The position numbers and the translations under genes were made by a program. Source: Candidatus Bodocaedibacter vickermanii (lineage in GTDB: Bacteria > Pseudomonadota > Alphaproteobacteria > UBA6184). Taken from it: a stretch of 64,000 nucleotides of DNA. Within the stretch, counting starts at the first letter, position 1. Every line of letters begins with the position of its first letter. Shown here piece by piece: positions 18,644-27,102 of this stretch. Where the stretch lies: assembly GCF_014896945.1 (NCBI RefSeq), contig NZ_CP054719.1, positions 357,153-421,152 on the forward strand. The letters run 5' to 3'. The notes beneath the pieces were generated by a model. It searched no databases, was not told where the DNA came from, and worked only from the letters and a program-made list of their open reading frames with translations.

Positions 18644-21175
18644 ATGACCCGATTTGACCTTACACCAGGTTGCTATACGCTCCCACTTGGCAGCGACCCG
18701 TTGTGGTGGTTAGCAAAACACCTTACCGATACGCAAACGGTCAACCCGATGGTGATTTTGCCGACGCAACGCACGGTCAATCGATTTCAACGAATGTTGT
18801 ATAAACTCAATCCAACGCTTTTAACTGAGTCTCGCATTATTGCTTATGAAGGTTTATCTGAAACGTCTACGCCATTGATTACGTCTCAATGCATTTTATG
18901 GGAATTAGCACGTCGCATCCCTATAAAGACCGATTTATTTCAAGGTAGAATTCCATCTATCGATCAACAACAGCAATTAGCTACAGCGTTAAATAGTGTG
19001 TTAACGGAATTATACTCCCATGAAATCACCTGTGATCACTTTCAAAACAGTTCAGAAAACCGGGATCTTTTAAGTATTATGAGTGAACATGAAATACTTC
19101 TAACGCAACAACAGCAAACCCATCCTGCGCATGCTTTAGTCCACGGTATTAAATCGTTTCATAAACAATACACGTCTTTGCAACGCCCGATTTATATGGT
19201 TATTGATGGGGCTACCCCCCCTAGTCTGCAACATCTTGCGGCCAGCTTATCCAAAGAAAACTACGTATTCATTTACGGTGAAATGCCAACGCAGACTTGT
19301 GAGGGGTATGATCCCAAACACTGTTATACATCGTTATACACGATACTGAACGCTCAAACTGTTTCGATACAGCCGTTGGATCTATACACCCATCGAAAAC
19401 CGTTAATTGATGAATTGCAAAAGCCTGTTTTCAACGCTACGAAATTATCCAGTTTTTTTGAGGGCATTCGGTTTATTGAGTGTTCAAACACGTTATCTTT
19501 GGCAAAGGATATTATTGCGCTTGCGCGTCATGCGTTTGAAAAGAACATAAAAAGCATTACTGTCGTCACTCCCAATCGGGATTTAGCACACGTCATTCAC
19601 ATGACGGCAATTCAAAATGGAATTCCTGTGGATGATTCCTGTGGAACCCAACTTAGTGACACCTTGTTTGGTTCTGTATTGATGCAACTATTACACTGTG
19701 TAATACATTCCGCAGATTATAAACGAATGTTAAATTTAATTAGCCATCCAAAACTTCAGCCTTATTGGGGTGATTTACCGGCTAAACTTGACCTTTTGGG
19801 TCGCACACAACGGGTATCATTGTTGCACGCTTTGCGAACCTATACCCCAGAAAACGAACAAGAACATGAGCGTTTGTTAACGTTAATACAGTTCATTAAC
19901 ACACCTCGTCTTTCAACCTTTGCATCGCAAGTTAGCTACGCATTAGAGCTCTTAACGTTATGGGGGATTCAACCAGATGACTATCCAGAATCTGTGGAAA
20001 TTCTTAACATTGCAGAATCTGTTGATAGTTTAGATACCTTAGGATTTATCTTGAACTCTACCCCCTATCGCACACCGACCCCAAAAGGACACCACATCCA
20101 AATTATGGGACCGTTAGAGGCACGGTTGATGCAGCCTCAAATCGTCGTCATAGCCAGTTTGAATGAAGGGGATTGGCCAGTTCCACCTTCTGGAAATCCA
20201 TGGTTACATGCCGACTTGCGGCAACACTTAGGATTACCCGAAATAAACCAAATAACAGGTGTATCCTCTAAAGTATTATTATCGTTACTGGCCTGTCAAG
20301 ACGTGTATCTATGTCGAACAACCCATCAAAATGGTCAGCTCACTCAACCCTCTAGATGGTGGGAACGTTTACGAATTATCAGTACATTAAATGATACAAA
20401 GATCCCTAACGTTAATTTAAATACAGCACCTCATGTTCAATTATCAACAGAACCCACGCTCTTTAAGATCCCAGCTGATTTAACTCCAAAACGATTGTCT
20501 GTGTCTGATATTCATACACTGAAAAATGATCCCCGACAGTTTATTCTTAATCGTATTTTTAATTTAGAAGATTTACCCCTTTGGGATGCAGAACCTGATT
20601 CTAGACATAAAGGTATTATTGTTCATGAAGTGTTAGAAGCCGCTGTTAAAGAAAATCTATCGCTTGACATCATGATTAACACTGCCATGAATAAACTGGC
20701 CGCACTTAACCTCAGCGCTCATGAACATATGTTCTGGGAATCACAAATTATGACAAACATACGTAATTTTCAAACCTTACATCAGGCTTCTTTACCTCAA
20801 CACACCTATGCAGAACTTAAAGGAGAATGGACACTTAACACGCGTTTTGGATCGGTTATACTTGTTGGAAAAGCAGATCGGATTGATCAGCACTCCGATG
20901 GGTCATTACACCTGATTGATTATAAAACAGGAGCCGTTCCGACAAAACAATCCGTATATAAAGGGCTATCTCCTCAGTTACCGTTGTTAGGTCTAATGAT
21001 GGCTGAAGGAGCCTTTAAAGAGCTGCCTGCCCGCCCCCCATTTATGATGAGTTATTGGGATTTATCCGACGGATCTTCGGTAAATTTTCTATTCGATGAA
21101 ATCGCACATTTGAAAGATGATCTTGTTGCAGCCCTTGAACGAATGTTAGATCCCACGACTACATTTGAAATTTAG
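18644..21175 (+). CDS. addB: AddB-like subunit of the AddAB helicase-nuclease
   Basis: The 843-aa protein resembles alphaproteobacterial AddB. It has a helicase-like N-terminal part without Walker A, the conserved block IMGPLEARLMQPQIVVIASL followed by NEGDWPVPPSGNPWL (about residues 487-525), and a C-terminal PD-(D/E)XK nuclease domain with HKGIIVHEVLEAAV, ILVGKADRID and HLIDYKTGAVP (catalytic Asp and Lys near residue 759). With AddA it resects double-strand breaks for RecA loading. It is somewhat shorter than the usual 950-1050 aa. addA is not adjacent as in most alphaproteobacteria; it lies 29.5 kb away and is truncated. Confidence 0.88.
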   Translation: MTRFDLTPGCYTLPLGSDPLWWLAKHLTDTQTVNPMVILPTQRTVNRFQRMLYKLNPTLLTESRIIAYEGLSETSTPLITSQCILWELARRIPIKTDLFQGRIPSIDQQQQLATALNSVLTELYSHEITCDHFQNSSENRDLLSIMSEHEILLTQQQQTHPAHALVHGIKSFHKQYTSLQRPIYMVIDGATPPSLQHLAASLSKENYVFIYGEMPTQTCEGYDPKHCYTSLYTILNAQTVSIQPLDLYTHRKPLIDELQKPVFNATKLSSFFEGIRFIECSNTLSLAKDIIALARHAFEKNIKSITVVTPNRDLAHVIHMTAIQNGIPVDDSCGTQLSDTLFGSVLMQLLHCVIHSADYKRMLNLISHPKLQPYWGDLPAKLDLLGRTQRVSLLHALRTYTPENEQEHERLLTLIQFINTPRLSTFASQVSYALELLTLWGIQPDDYPESVEILNIAESVDSLDTLGFILNSTPYRTPTPKGHHIQIMGPLEARLMQPQIVVIASLNEGDWPVPPSGNPWLHADLRQHLGLPEINQITGVSSKVLLSLLACQDVYLCRTTHQNGQLTQPSRWWERLRIISTLNDTKIPNVNLNTAPHVQLSTEPTLFKIPADLTPKRLSVSDIHTLKNDPRQFILNRIFNLEDLPLWDAEPDSRHKGIIVHEVLEAAVKENLSLDIMINTAMNKLAALNLSAHEHMFWESQIMTNIRNFQTLHQASLPQHTYAELKGEWTLNTRFGSVILVGKADRIDQHSDGSLHLIDYKTGAVPTKQSVYKGLSPQLPLLGLMMAEGAFKELPARPPFMMSYWDLSDGSSVNFLFDEIAHLKDDLVAALERMLDPTTTFEI

Positions 21176-21206
21176 TATTTTCTGACATAAATTTACATTT
21201 ACTTAA

Positions 21207-21962
21207 ATGGCAAAATCTGCTTTATTATTACCAAGGATTGTATTTAGAAAGATCTTGAAAATGAGTGAACTTTATATTGCTAAAAACCTACTTCCGTTAA
21301 GCATATTGGTTATTGTCTTAGGAAGCATTTTGGCAACGGCCTTCATTAACCCTCAAAAATTTAAAGAGTCTAAAGGAAGCGTCGTCATTGCTGTAATAGC
21401 AAGCATCGCCATTGTTTTTTTAGGCTTAAACGTGACATTAAATTCAGTAAGTATGGATTTTCAAGCGGATGTTAAAAAAAACAAAGTTACAAAAGACAGC
21501 GTTGAAAAATTATGGATTTATCCAAATCAATTGTTTAGTGAAAAAACTAAAGCACGCCCCGAATTTTATGCCAGTTTATGCTATAATAACTTAGATCTTT
21601 ATAACCTTACTCAAAACCTTCACACTAAAATTACTGTGGATTCCACGTTAGAAGAACAATATATTTCAATTCTATTAATTCAGTGTTGGGAAGATTATTT
21701 AAAGTTACGACATTTTGATAAAACAGGCGACGATGTCTGGCTTGTAAATTATATACAATGGGCACAAAGTTCCTATTTAAAAGCTCAATTTGATCGCTTG
21801 AAGCATAACTATAGCGACACGACAATCCGCTTGGCTGAGCTGCTATTTGAATATGCCAGCACATTGCCCATCCCTACAAAAGATCCGGGGGTCTATAAAA
21901 AGCAAGTTCAAGAACTGCTTAAAGACCCAAGGTTAATCGCCATTTATAAAGAAACGCCATAA
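21207..21962 (+). CDS. Hypothetical membrane protein
   Basis: The predicted 251-aa protein has two hydrophobic helices near the N-terminus (about residues 29-48 and 59-77, including LLPLSILVIVLGSILATAFI). A soluble domain follows, with helix-rich segments such as YIQWAQSSYLKAQFDRLKHN. A second start at 21261 (MSELYIAKN) would place the first helix closer to the N-terminus and is equally likely; neither has a clear ribosome binding site. No family is recognised. It lies 31 bases after addB and is followed by the pseudopilin pair. Confidence 0.55.
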   Translation: MAKSALLLPRIVFRKILKMSELYIAKNLLPLSILVIVLGSILATAFINPQKFKESKGSVVIAVIASIAIVFLGLNVTLNSVSMDFQADVKKNKVTKDSVEKLWIYPNQLFSEKTKARPEFYASLCYNNLDLYNLTQNLHTKITVDSTLEEQYISILLIQCWEDYLKLRHFDKTGDDVWLVNYIQWAQSSYLKAQFDRLKHNYSDTTIRLAELLFEYASTLPIPTKDPGVYKKQVQELLKDPRLIAIYKETP

Positions 21963-22064
21963 GTTGCAAACACAAAAAATTCTTTAGAAAAAATACGTCA
22001 GCTTTAATCTTTTATTATCTTTTTGAGTGTTAAACTGATACGTGAGAGGATTAGAACAACTTTC

Positions 22065-22754
22065 ATGAATCAGACAGTAAAACATAGACATTGGCAGACA
22101 GGTGTTGGCTTGGTAGAAATTGCTATCGCATTGGTAGTAATTGGAATACTTATCGGTGCAGTCCTGCAAGGAAAGCATTTGATCGATCAAGCCAGACTTA
22201 ATGCCGTTATTACAGACGTGCAAAAAGTTCGCTTGACTGTTCAGCGATTTAAAGAAAAGCATGGTTTTTTACCCGGCGATTTTCCCTATGCATCCAGAGA
22301 CATTAGATCCGATCTTCCTAACGGAGATGGTAAAGGAAGTTTAAGTGGGAATCCATTCTCACCCGATTCAAGTGCTGGAAAGTTTTGGATTCATTTAAAT
22401 GCTGCAAATGGATCAGTAATTTCAACTGCGTCCACGCTTAATTATGGCGATGGTTTAATTGAATGTGGGTTCGGCGGGGGGTACACAGTCACTTCAAACC
22501 CCATTGAATCGATGCCAGGTCATTGGATCGTTTTAGGATCAAAAGCAAATGATACATCGGGCGAAGGCATCTTACTAACCCCAGAGCAAGCGCAGTACAT
22601 TGATAAAAAATTGGATAGTGGATCTCCGTTGACTGGCGCCATTCGATCCTTGGATGCCAACCGTCAAACCACAGGTAAATGCATCCATGAGGGTCGTTAT
22701 AACCTATCCAATTGTGATAAAGCGTGCGTAATGTATTTCAGTATCGATGAATAA
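22065..22754 (+). CDS. Type IV pilin/pseudopilin-like protein 1
   Basis: The 229-aa product carries a class III (prepilin) signal: a short basic leader ending in Gly13, then VGLVEIAIALVVIGILIGAV with Glu at +5, as required by prepilin peptidase and N-methylation. A long helical neck (RLNAVITDVQKVRLTVQRFK) and a Cys-containing globular part (ECGFGGGY, GKCIHEG, NCDKACV) follow. I chose ATG 22065 because it places the leader correctly; a TTG at 22023 gives a longer leader. It overlaps the next pseudopilin gene by 8 bases. No assembly ATPase, platform protein or secretin gene is in the window. Confidence 0.8.
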   Translation: MNQTVKHRHWQTGVGLVEIAIALVVIGILIGAVLQGKHLIDQARLNAVITDVQKVRLTVQRFKEKHGFLPGDFPYASRDIRSDLPNGDGKGSLSGNPFSPDSSAGKFWIHLNAANGSVISTASTLNYGDGLIECGFGGGYTVTSNPIESMPGHWIVLGSKANDTSGEGILLTPEQAQYIDKKLDSGSPLTGAIRSLDANRQTTGKCIHEGRYNLSNCDKACVMYFSIDE

Positions 22755-23496
22755 ATTCCGACACTATTCTGGCGGTTTGATATTAATCGAGGTCGCCATT
22801 GCCATGATCATTTTTAGCATCTGCATCGGCAGCATTTTGATGATCATTCAACATTCACAACTTGCCCAACAAAACACCGTAACCCACACCCATCGCACAC
22901 TCATTTTGCAGGCATTAAATCGATATCACAGTCAAATGGGTCATCTACCTTGCCCTAGCAAACCTGTGATGGATGACGGATTTGCCTTGACAAAGTGTCA
23001 TGGCGCTTACGAACAAATTGGCCTTCTGCCCTACAAAACATTGGGCATTCCTGCGTATGTTGCAAAAGATGGACATGGACATTATTTTACCTATGCCGTC
23101 AGCGAACATGCAACCATTTCAAACCAAGATATCGATGTCAGCATAATAAATAGCCTTCAGGTATTAGACATGGCTGGGCGTCGCTATGGCAGCAAAACGA
23201 ATACAACCGCATACGTTCTTATTAGCCATGGTCCCAAAGGAAATGGAGCATTCTCATTGCAAAACTCACGAAGGCGATTTCCAACACGCAGTGAATTTGA
23301 AGCAGAAAATGCTCGAGATACTTTAACATTTTACGCAGATGTTCCCCCCAAAGATAGTGAACATCGTGTATTTTTTATCCAACGAGCGGATTTAGATAGT
23401 CCAACAAAATCTGAATCTTTGGCAAAATCCGACATCGCGGATTCTCATCTAATCTCAGAAGATGATCCTTATGCAACATCCCATCCTGAAGAATAA
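22747..23496 (+). CDS. Type IV pilin/pseudopilin-like protein 2
   Basis: The 249-aa protein has a prepilin leader ending at Gly10, followed by LILIEVAIAMIIFSICIGSI with Glu at +5 after cleavage. The downstream region has NRYHSQMGHLPCPSKPVMDD, typical of minor pilins whose short helix is followed by a Cys-bearing loop. A hydrophilic, Ser/Glu/Asp-rich tail (SESLAKSDIADSHLISEDDP) ends the protein. The start overlaps the 3' end of the first pseudopilin gene (8 bases), so translation is probably coupled. Likely minor pilins of a type II secretion or type IV pilus machine encoded elsewhere. Confidence 0.78.
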   Translation: MNKFRHYSGGLILIEVAIAMIIFSICIGSILMIIQHSQLAQQNTVTHTHRTLILQALNRYHSQMGHLPCPSKPVMDDGFALTKCHGAYEQIGLLPYKTLGIPAYVAKDGHGHYFTYAVSEHATISNQDIDVSIINSLQVLDMAGRRYGSKTNTTAYVLISHGPKGNGAFSLQNSRRRFPTRSEFEAENARDTLTFYADVPPKDSEHRVFFIQRADLDSPTKSESLAKSDIADSHLISEDDPYATSHPEE

Positions 23497-23814
23497 ATTA
23501 CTTGACCACACGCAACCGAGTGTTACGAATAAATTTGCCACATGACATTGAAAGAAAAAGAATGAATATTTCTAGGCGCTCTGAAGGTCCTTCAGCTGAC
23601 AGAGATGATCTCGGATCCTATAGCTAAACACACATAAAACGATTACACAACGTCTTTGCTCAACTCTTTCTTCTAATGGGTCCAGCGTCACGTTGGTGGG
23701 TTCAGCGTCACGCTGGTGGATGCAACGGCACGTTGCCGGGAGTATCCGCTCAAGTTTTATGCAACGCACTATAAACAAGTTTCCTTAATCTAAAACTCTT
23801 GCAACTCAAGAGCA
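23497..23814. repeat. Intergenic region with shared RNA-like motif and palindromic units
   Basis: No gene is seen. A perfect hairpin CTGAAGGTCCTTCAG lies at 23581-23595. Bases 23530-23560 resemble 40797-40830. Bases 23618-23660 (CTATAGCTAAACACACATAA and onward) match the reverse complement of about 40970-41009. Hairpin units CAGCGTCACGTTGG, CAGCGTCACGCTGG and CAACGGCACGTTGCC lie at about 23680-23740. Confidence 0.65.
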
Positions 23815-24642
23815 CTAGAATATAATTTTCGTTCTTGCCGGTAACCTCACAGTTCCCTTGAAAATTTTAAGAATTGCATAAGGTACCTCCGCCGCTCCCG
23901 ACAACGCCCAAACGTATGGATCTGATGTAAATGATATATCCGTTGTCCCTCCAGTTGCAGTAATAAGCTCTCCTTTAAACCCTGAAAGACGTGACACTTC
24001 TGATGATAATATTGCCATTAAGGACGCTCCAAGTTTTATACGTCCTTTTCCAGTTAATCTGGGAATTGATGTAATGGTACTTAATGTTATGATTGCACTA
24101 TCATCCACGTTCAGTGTTAATGGTGCAGCAGTCCCTACTGGAATTAAACTTACCCCCAAGCTTAATACTGTACCTGCTCCAAACGTATTAATTGTAATGT
24201 TACCAACTTCTGCATCAGTATTTGCAATTAATGCTGTAATTGTCAAACCACCCGATGTTCGATCTTCAATGGTAAACGGACCTTTAGCTGCTTTAACCAG
24301 TGAGGTTATAACCTCTGCAACGCCATCCGCTCCATACAATGTTAATTTTCCAGCCGCCGCAATGGTTAAAGAGGTATACGCATTTCCTAAAAAATTTGGA
24401 ACGCTTGATGCCCCAACCATAACAGTTGCTTTATCAGGCAATGTTACATCCGTTCCAATCCATGCTGTTGCAGATGTTGGTCGATATGTATGTCTATCGA
24501 TTAAAACCAATGCTGTTGTGCCGTCATGGGTCGCCGTACCATCCGTTACATCTGTCCATTGTCCAGCAGCATGTAATTGAGTTGGAAAAACTATACAACT
24601 GAATAAAATTGCACAGCGTATTAGCTTAGAAAATTGCCTCAT
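23815..24642 (-). CDS. Exported protein with repetitive beta-structure
   Basis: The 275-aa product begins at ATG 24642, where AAAGGTGG lies 6 bases upstream. This start exposes a standard signal peptide (MRQFSKLIRCAILFSCIVFP, cleavage near LHAAG). The mature part is rich in Thr, Ala, Gly and Val with short repeated beta-strand segments such as GKLTLYGADG, GNITINTFGAGTVLSLG and GRIKLGASLMAI. This recalls passenger domains of autotransporters or other beta-helices, but no translocator barrel is present. Family not recognised; surface or periplasmic role is inference. Confidence 0.65.
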   Translation of the reverse strand: MRQFSKLIRCAILFSCIVFPTQLHAAGQWTDVTDGTATHDGTTALVLIDRHTYRPTSATAWIGTDVTLPDKATVMVGASSVPNFLGNAYTSLTIAAAGKLTLYGADGVAEVITSLVKAAKGPFTIEDRTSGGLTITALIANTDAEVGNITINTFGAGTVLSLGVSLIPVGTAAPLTLNVDDSAIITLSTITSIPRLTGKGRIKLGASLMAILSSEVSRLSGFKGELITATGGTTDISFTSDPYVWALSGAAEVPYAILKIFKGTVRLPARTKIIF

Positions 24643-24778
24643 GGGGAGCCACCTTTGTATCAAATGCGTTTGAGATAAAGGTATCAACGACATCTTAAAA
24701 TTAGATTAATCTTAAGAAAAATATCTTATGGCAACAAAGATCGGATTATTTTTGAAAAATCTTCACTCTGTCAATCTT

Positions 24779-25041
24779 TTGTTAATCCTCGCCTGCTATC
24801 TTAACCCTAGGTAGGTAAGATACACCGGCGGCTAGGCTGGTGCGTAATAACCAACAACGAAATTATCACTGAGTACTAAGTGATAGTATAGTTGAGATGG
24901 ATTGAGGTTGGAATCTTAATTTATTAATACATCGAAAAAACTTAGTTTTTTTAGATTACCTTGGTTATTATGTTGTGGCGGCGGCGGGGTGGGCTCGTTG
25001 GGACTTCACACTTTTGCAGGTGGGCCCCAATATTGGGGCGA
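24779..25041 (+). ncRNA. Candidate structured RNA, copy A
   Basis: Hairpin 1 pairs 24797-24803 with 24816-24822 (TATCTTA/TAAGATA). Hairpin 2 pairs CACCGGC (24823-24829) with GCTGGTG (24836-24842). A 10-bp long-range helix CGTAATAACC/GGTTATTATG (24843-24852 with 24963-24972) encloses an AAAAAACTTAGTTTTTT hairpin. The helix is followed at once by TTGTGGCGGCGGCGGGG (24973-24989). A 16-bp perfect palindrome GCCCCAATATTGGGGC closes the 3' part. Minus-strand 60655-60928 has the same order of elements with different paired bases. RNA family unknown; strand is inferred from the GCTGGTG and G-rich motifs. Confidence 0.6.
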
Positions 25042-25316
25042 ATACTATCCCCCTTTTCAAAATCTCATATAATCAATTATCTACGTTGCCAGCGTGACGC
25101 TGGACTCTATAGTTAGATCGTCTGACAAGAATTAACACAACCAAGCAACTGTTCGACAGTTCACCGTTTGAAAGAATTGGCAACGTTTCGGTGAACCCTA
25201 TAAATTTATCCGTTTTAACCCATTAGAAATTTCAACCAGATCCCCCAAGTAGTTTTTTATAATCTGTCTCAAATCACATCCAAACTAACGTCACGTTATC
25301 AGCGTGACGCTGCTGC
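25042..25316. repeat. Intergenic stretch with palindromic units
   Basis: This is the remainder of the 674-bp gap between the exported-protein gene and pgeF. Hairpin units CCAGCGTGACGCTGG (about 25088-25102) and CAGCGTGACGCTG (about 25299-25311) are present. A segment TTTATCCGTTTTAACCCATT (near 25205) followed by AGAAATTTCA resembles the region near 40730-40770. No gene is seen. Confidence 0.55.
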
Positions 25317-26099
25317 CTACACACATATCACTGACAATTGACGACCTGTGATGGGTGTCCCACTTAATGTGGCTCGTCGATGGCTAAAGAATAATGCGCC
25401 ATGGGTTACTGTATCCAATCGAACCCAATCGACACTGTGTAGATTTGCTGCCATTAAATCATCATACACAATTCTGGGTAAATCGAATTGATAATGATGT
25501 GCACGCACCGACGGATAAAAATATAAACGATATCGTTCATTTTTAGATATAAATCGATCATAAAAATCCTGATCAACTTCATAGGATCCCTGTTGAATCG
25601 ATGGACCAATGCAGGCAATAATATTAGCCGATGGAATTCCCATTGCTTTAAATTTATCAATCATTTTAAGGTGAATGTCTAAGAACGTGCCTTTCCATCC
25701 TGCATGGGCAACGCCTACAACCTTATGATGAATATCGGAATATACAATTGGCACACAATCCGCTGTCAGAATGCCAATTGGAAGATTTGGAATATCTGTA
25801 ATCACCCCATCGGCATCGATAAAATCCATGGGTTTCTGTTCATGAAGGGTTACGATTGTATCACCATGCACTTGATTTGCCGTCACAACATCATCGGCAT
25901 TAATGTTTAGCGTATCCAAGATTATTTTACGATTCTGGTGTACGTTTGAAATCTCATCAATTTGCTGCGTCTTTTCACGAATATACGGATAACAATTTAA
26001 TGAGCTTACCAGCCCCTCACTCACGCCACCTTGGCGGCCAAAAAATCCATGCCGTACATGTTTGAATGCACTGCTTTTAAAACAAGTTACGTTATTCAT
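25317..26099 (-). CDS. pgeF: Purine nucleoside phosphorylase/laccase-domain protein (PgeF/YfiH family)
   Basis: The 260-aa protein shows the YfiH/PgeF signature: HGFFGRQGGVSEG at the N-terminus, VHGDTIV, GILTADCVPIVYSD (Cys ligand), VGVAHAGWKGTF (His ligand) and CIGPSIQQGSYEVD. Members bind zinc, phosphorolyse purine nucleosides and were previously called polyphenol oxidases. It is the last gene of the minus-strand run that begins at vgrG-N and is one base from midA. That midA-pgeF pairing is common in alphaproteobacteria. Confidence 0.93.
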   Translation of the reverse strand: MNNVTCFKSSAFKHVRHGFFGRQGGVSEGLVSSLNCYPYIREKTQQIDEISNVHQNRKIILDTLNINADDVVTANQVHGDTIVTLHEQKPMDFIDADGVITDIPNLPIGILTADCVPIVYSDIHHKVVGVAHAGWKGTFLDIHLKMIDKFKAMGIPSANIIACIGPSIQQGSYEVDQDFYDRFISKNERYRLYFYPSVRAHHYQFDLPRIVYDDLMAANLHSVDWVRLDTVTHGALFFSHRRATLSGTPITGRQLSVICV

Positions 26100-26100
26100 A

Positions 26101-27102
26101 TTACATCCATATCTGCAACACCTTAAATAAATGACCCATTTCCGCGGGGTCGATCAGTCGATGAACGCATCGTAACACACTTTGATTCGATTGTTGATAC
26201 AGTTGTTGAGCTCTCAATACAATTCCAAAATCCAACAGAAATTGTCGTTGAGTTTGATATGTATGCTGTAAACCATACCGATCAGCTTGCCGTGCCATAC
26301 TCTGAAAATTAACATGAACCGAAATATCAGCATCTCCTGGATACTCTAATACGCCAACGGGTTGATGACGATACAACGCCTGAACGGTATCGCCATCGCC
26401 GTCCCAATATCCATAATCGATGATTAATGCAGCACCATCGTGGTGTTGAATATGTGAATATATGCGATCAAGCACTGCGATAGTATCTGGTTGTATCTCA
26501 GTGTGTTGAGGAATACCCTCATAGGGAACAGTCTCAAATTGCAGTTCGGTTGAGTCATTAATCCCAACATATGTTTCATACCAACGATCATCTTTTTTAA
26601 AATACTGCTGAACAGGTAAGGCATCAAAAAATTCATTGGCAATCATAAGGACAGGTTCTTGAATTTCTTTCAGAAAATCTAACGAGGCATGATGCTGCAA
26701 CGCACACAACCCTTTTATTTTTTCTGTTTGCACTTCGCAAAACGATGGATTGATCTCTAATATGTGAACATTACACGTTGCAGTAAATGATGTTAACTTG
26801 CTTAAGGTAACAAGTATATCTTGCATTAACACACCACGCCCCGCACCAAGCTCTAATATATTTAACACTGTGGGTTTTCCAAGTCGTTCCCACTGAGAGA
26901 CTACCCAAAATGCAATCATCTCACCGAATAAAGAGCTAATTTCAGGCGATGTTATGAAATCGCCAGTTGTTCCCAATATCTCATCGGATGGCTTGGATGA
27001 ATAGTATCCATACGTCGGATGTTCTTGGCATAGCTTCATATACGTATAAAAGCTAATAGATCCGTTTTCTTTTATTGTTTGAACTAAACTGTCTTTTAAC
27101 AT
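26101..27102 (-). CDS. midA: SAM-dependent methyltransferase, MidA/NDUFAF7 family
   Basis: The 333-aa protein begins with the characteristic ISFYTYMKLCQEHPTYGYYS and then GDFITSPEISSLFGEMIAFW. The SAM-binding motif is ILELGAGRGVLMQDIL near residue 80. Mitochondrial NDUFAF7 methylates an arginine of complex I subunit NDUFS2, and the bacterial role is presumed similar. Its ATG shares one base with the stop of the upstream MORN gene (TAATG overlap), so it is translated from the same message as the vgr genes. Housekeeping identity is confident; any tie to secretion is positional only. Confidence 0.92.
   Translation of the reverse strand: MLKDSLVQTIKENGSISFYTYMKLCQEHPTYGYYSSKPSDEILGTTGDFITSPEISSLFGEMIAFWVVSQWERLGKPTVLNILELGAGRGVLMQDILVTLSKLTSFTATCNVHILEINPSFCEVQTEKIKGLCALQHHASLDFLKEIQEPVLMIANEFFDALPVQQYFKKDDRWYETYVGINDSTELQFETVPYEGIPQHTEIQPDTIAVLDRIYSHIQHHDGAALIIDYGYWDGDGDTVQALYRHQPVGVLEYPGDADISVHVNFQSMARQADRYGLQHTYQTQRQFLLDFGIVLRAQQLYQQSNQSVLRCVHRLIDPAEMGHLFKVLQIWM

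Noticed and set aside
24074-24580. 168-aa plus-strand frame antisense to the exported beta-rich protein
   Set aside because: The minus-strand frame has a signal peptide and ribosome binding site. The antisense frame has neither and mirrors its Thr/Ala/Gly codons.
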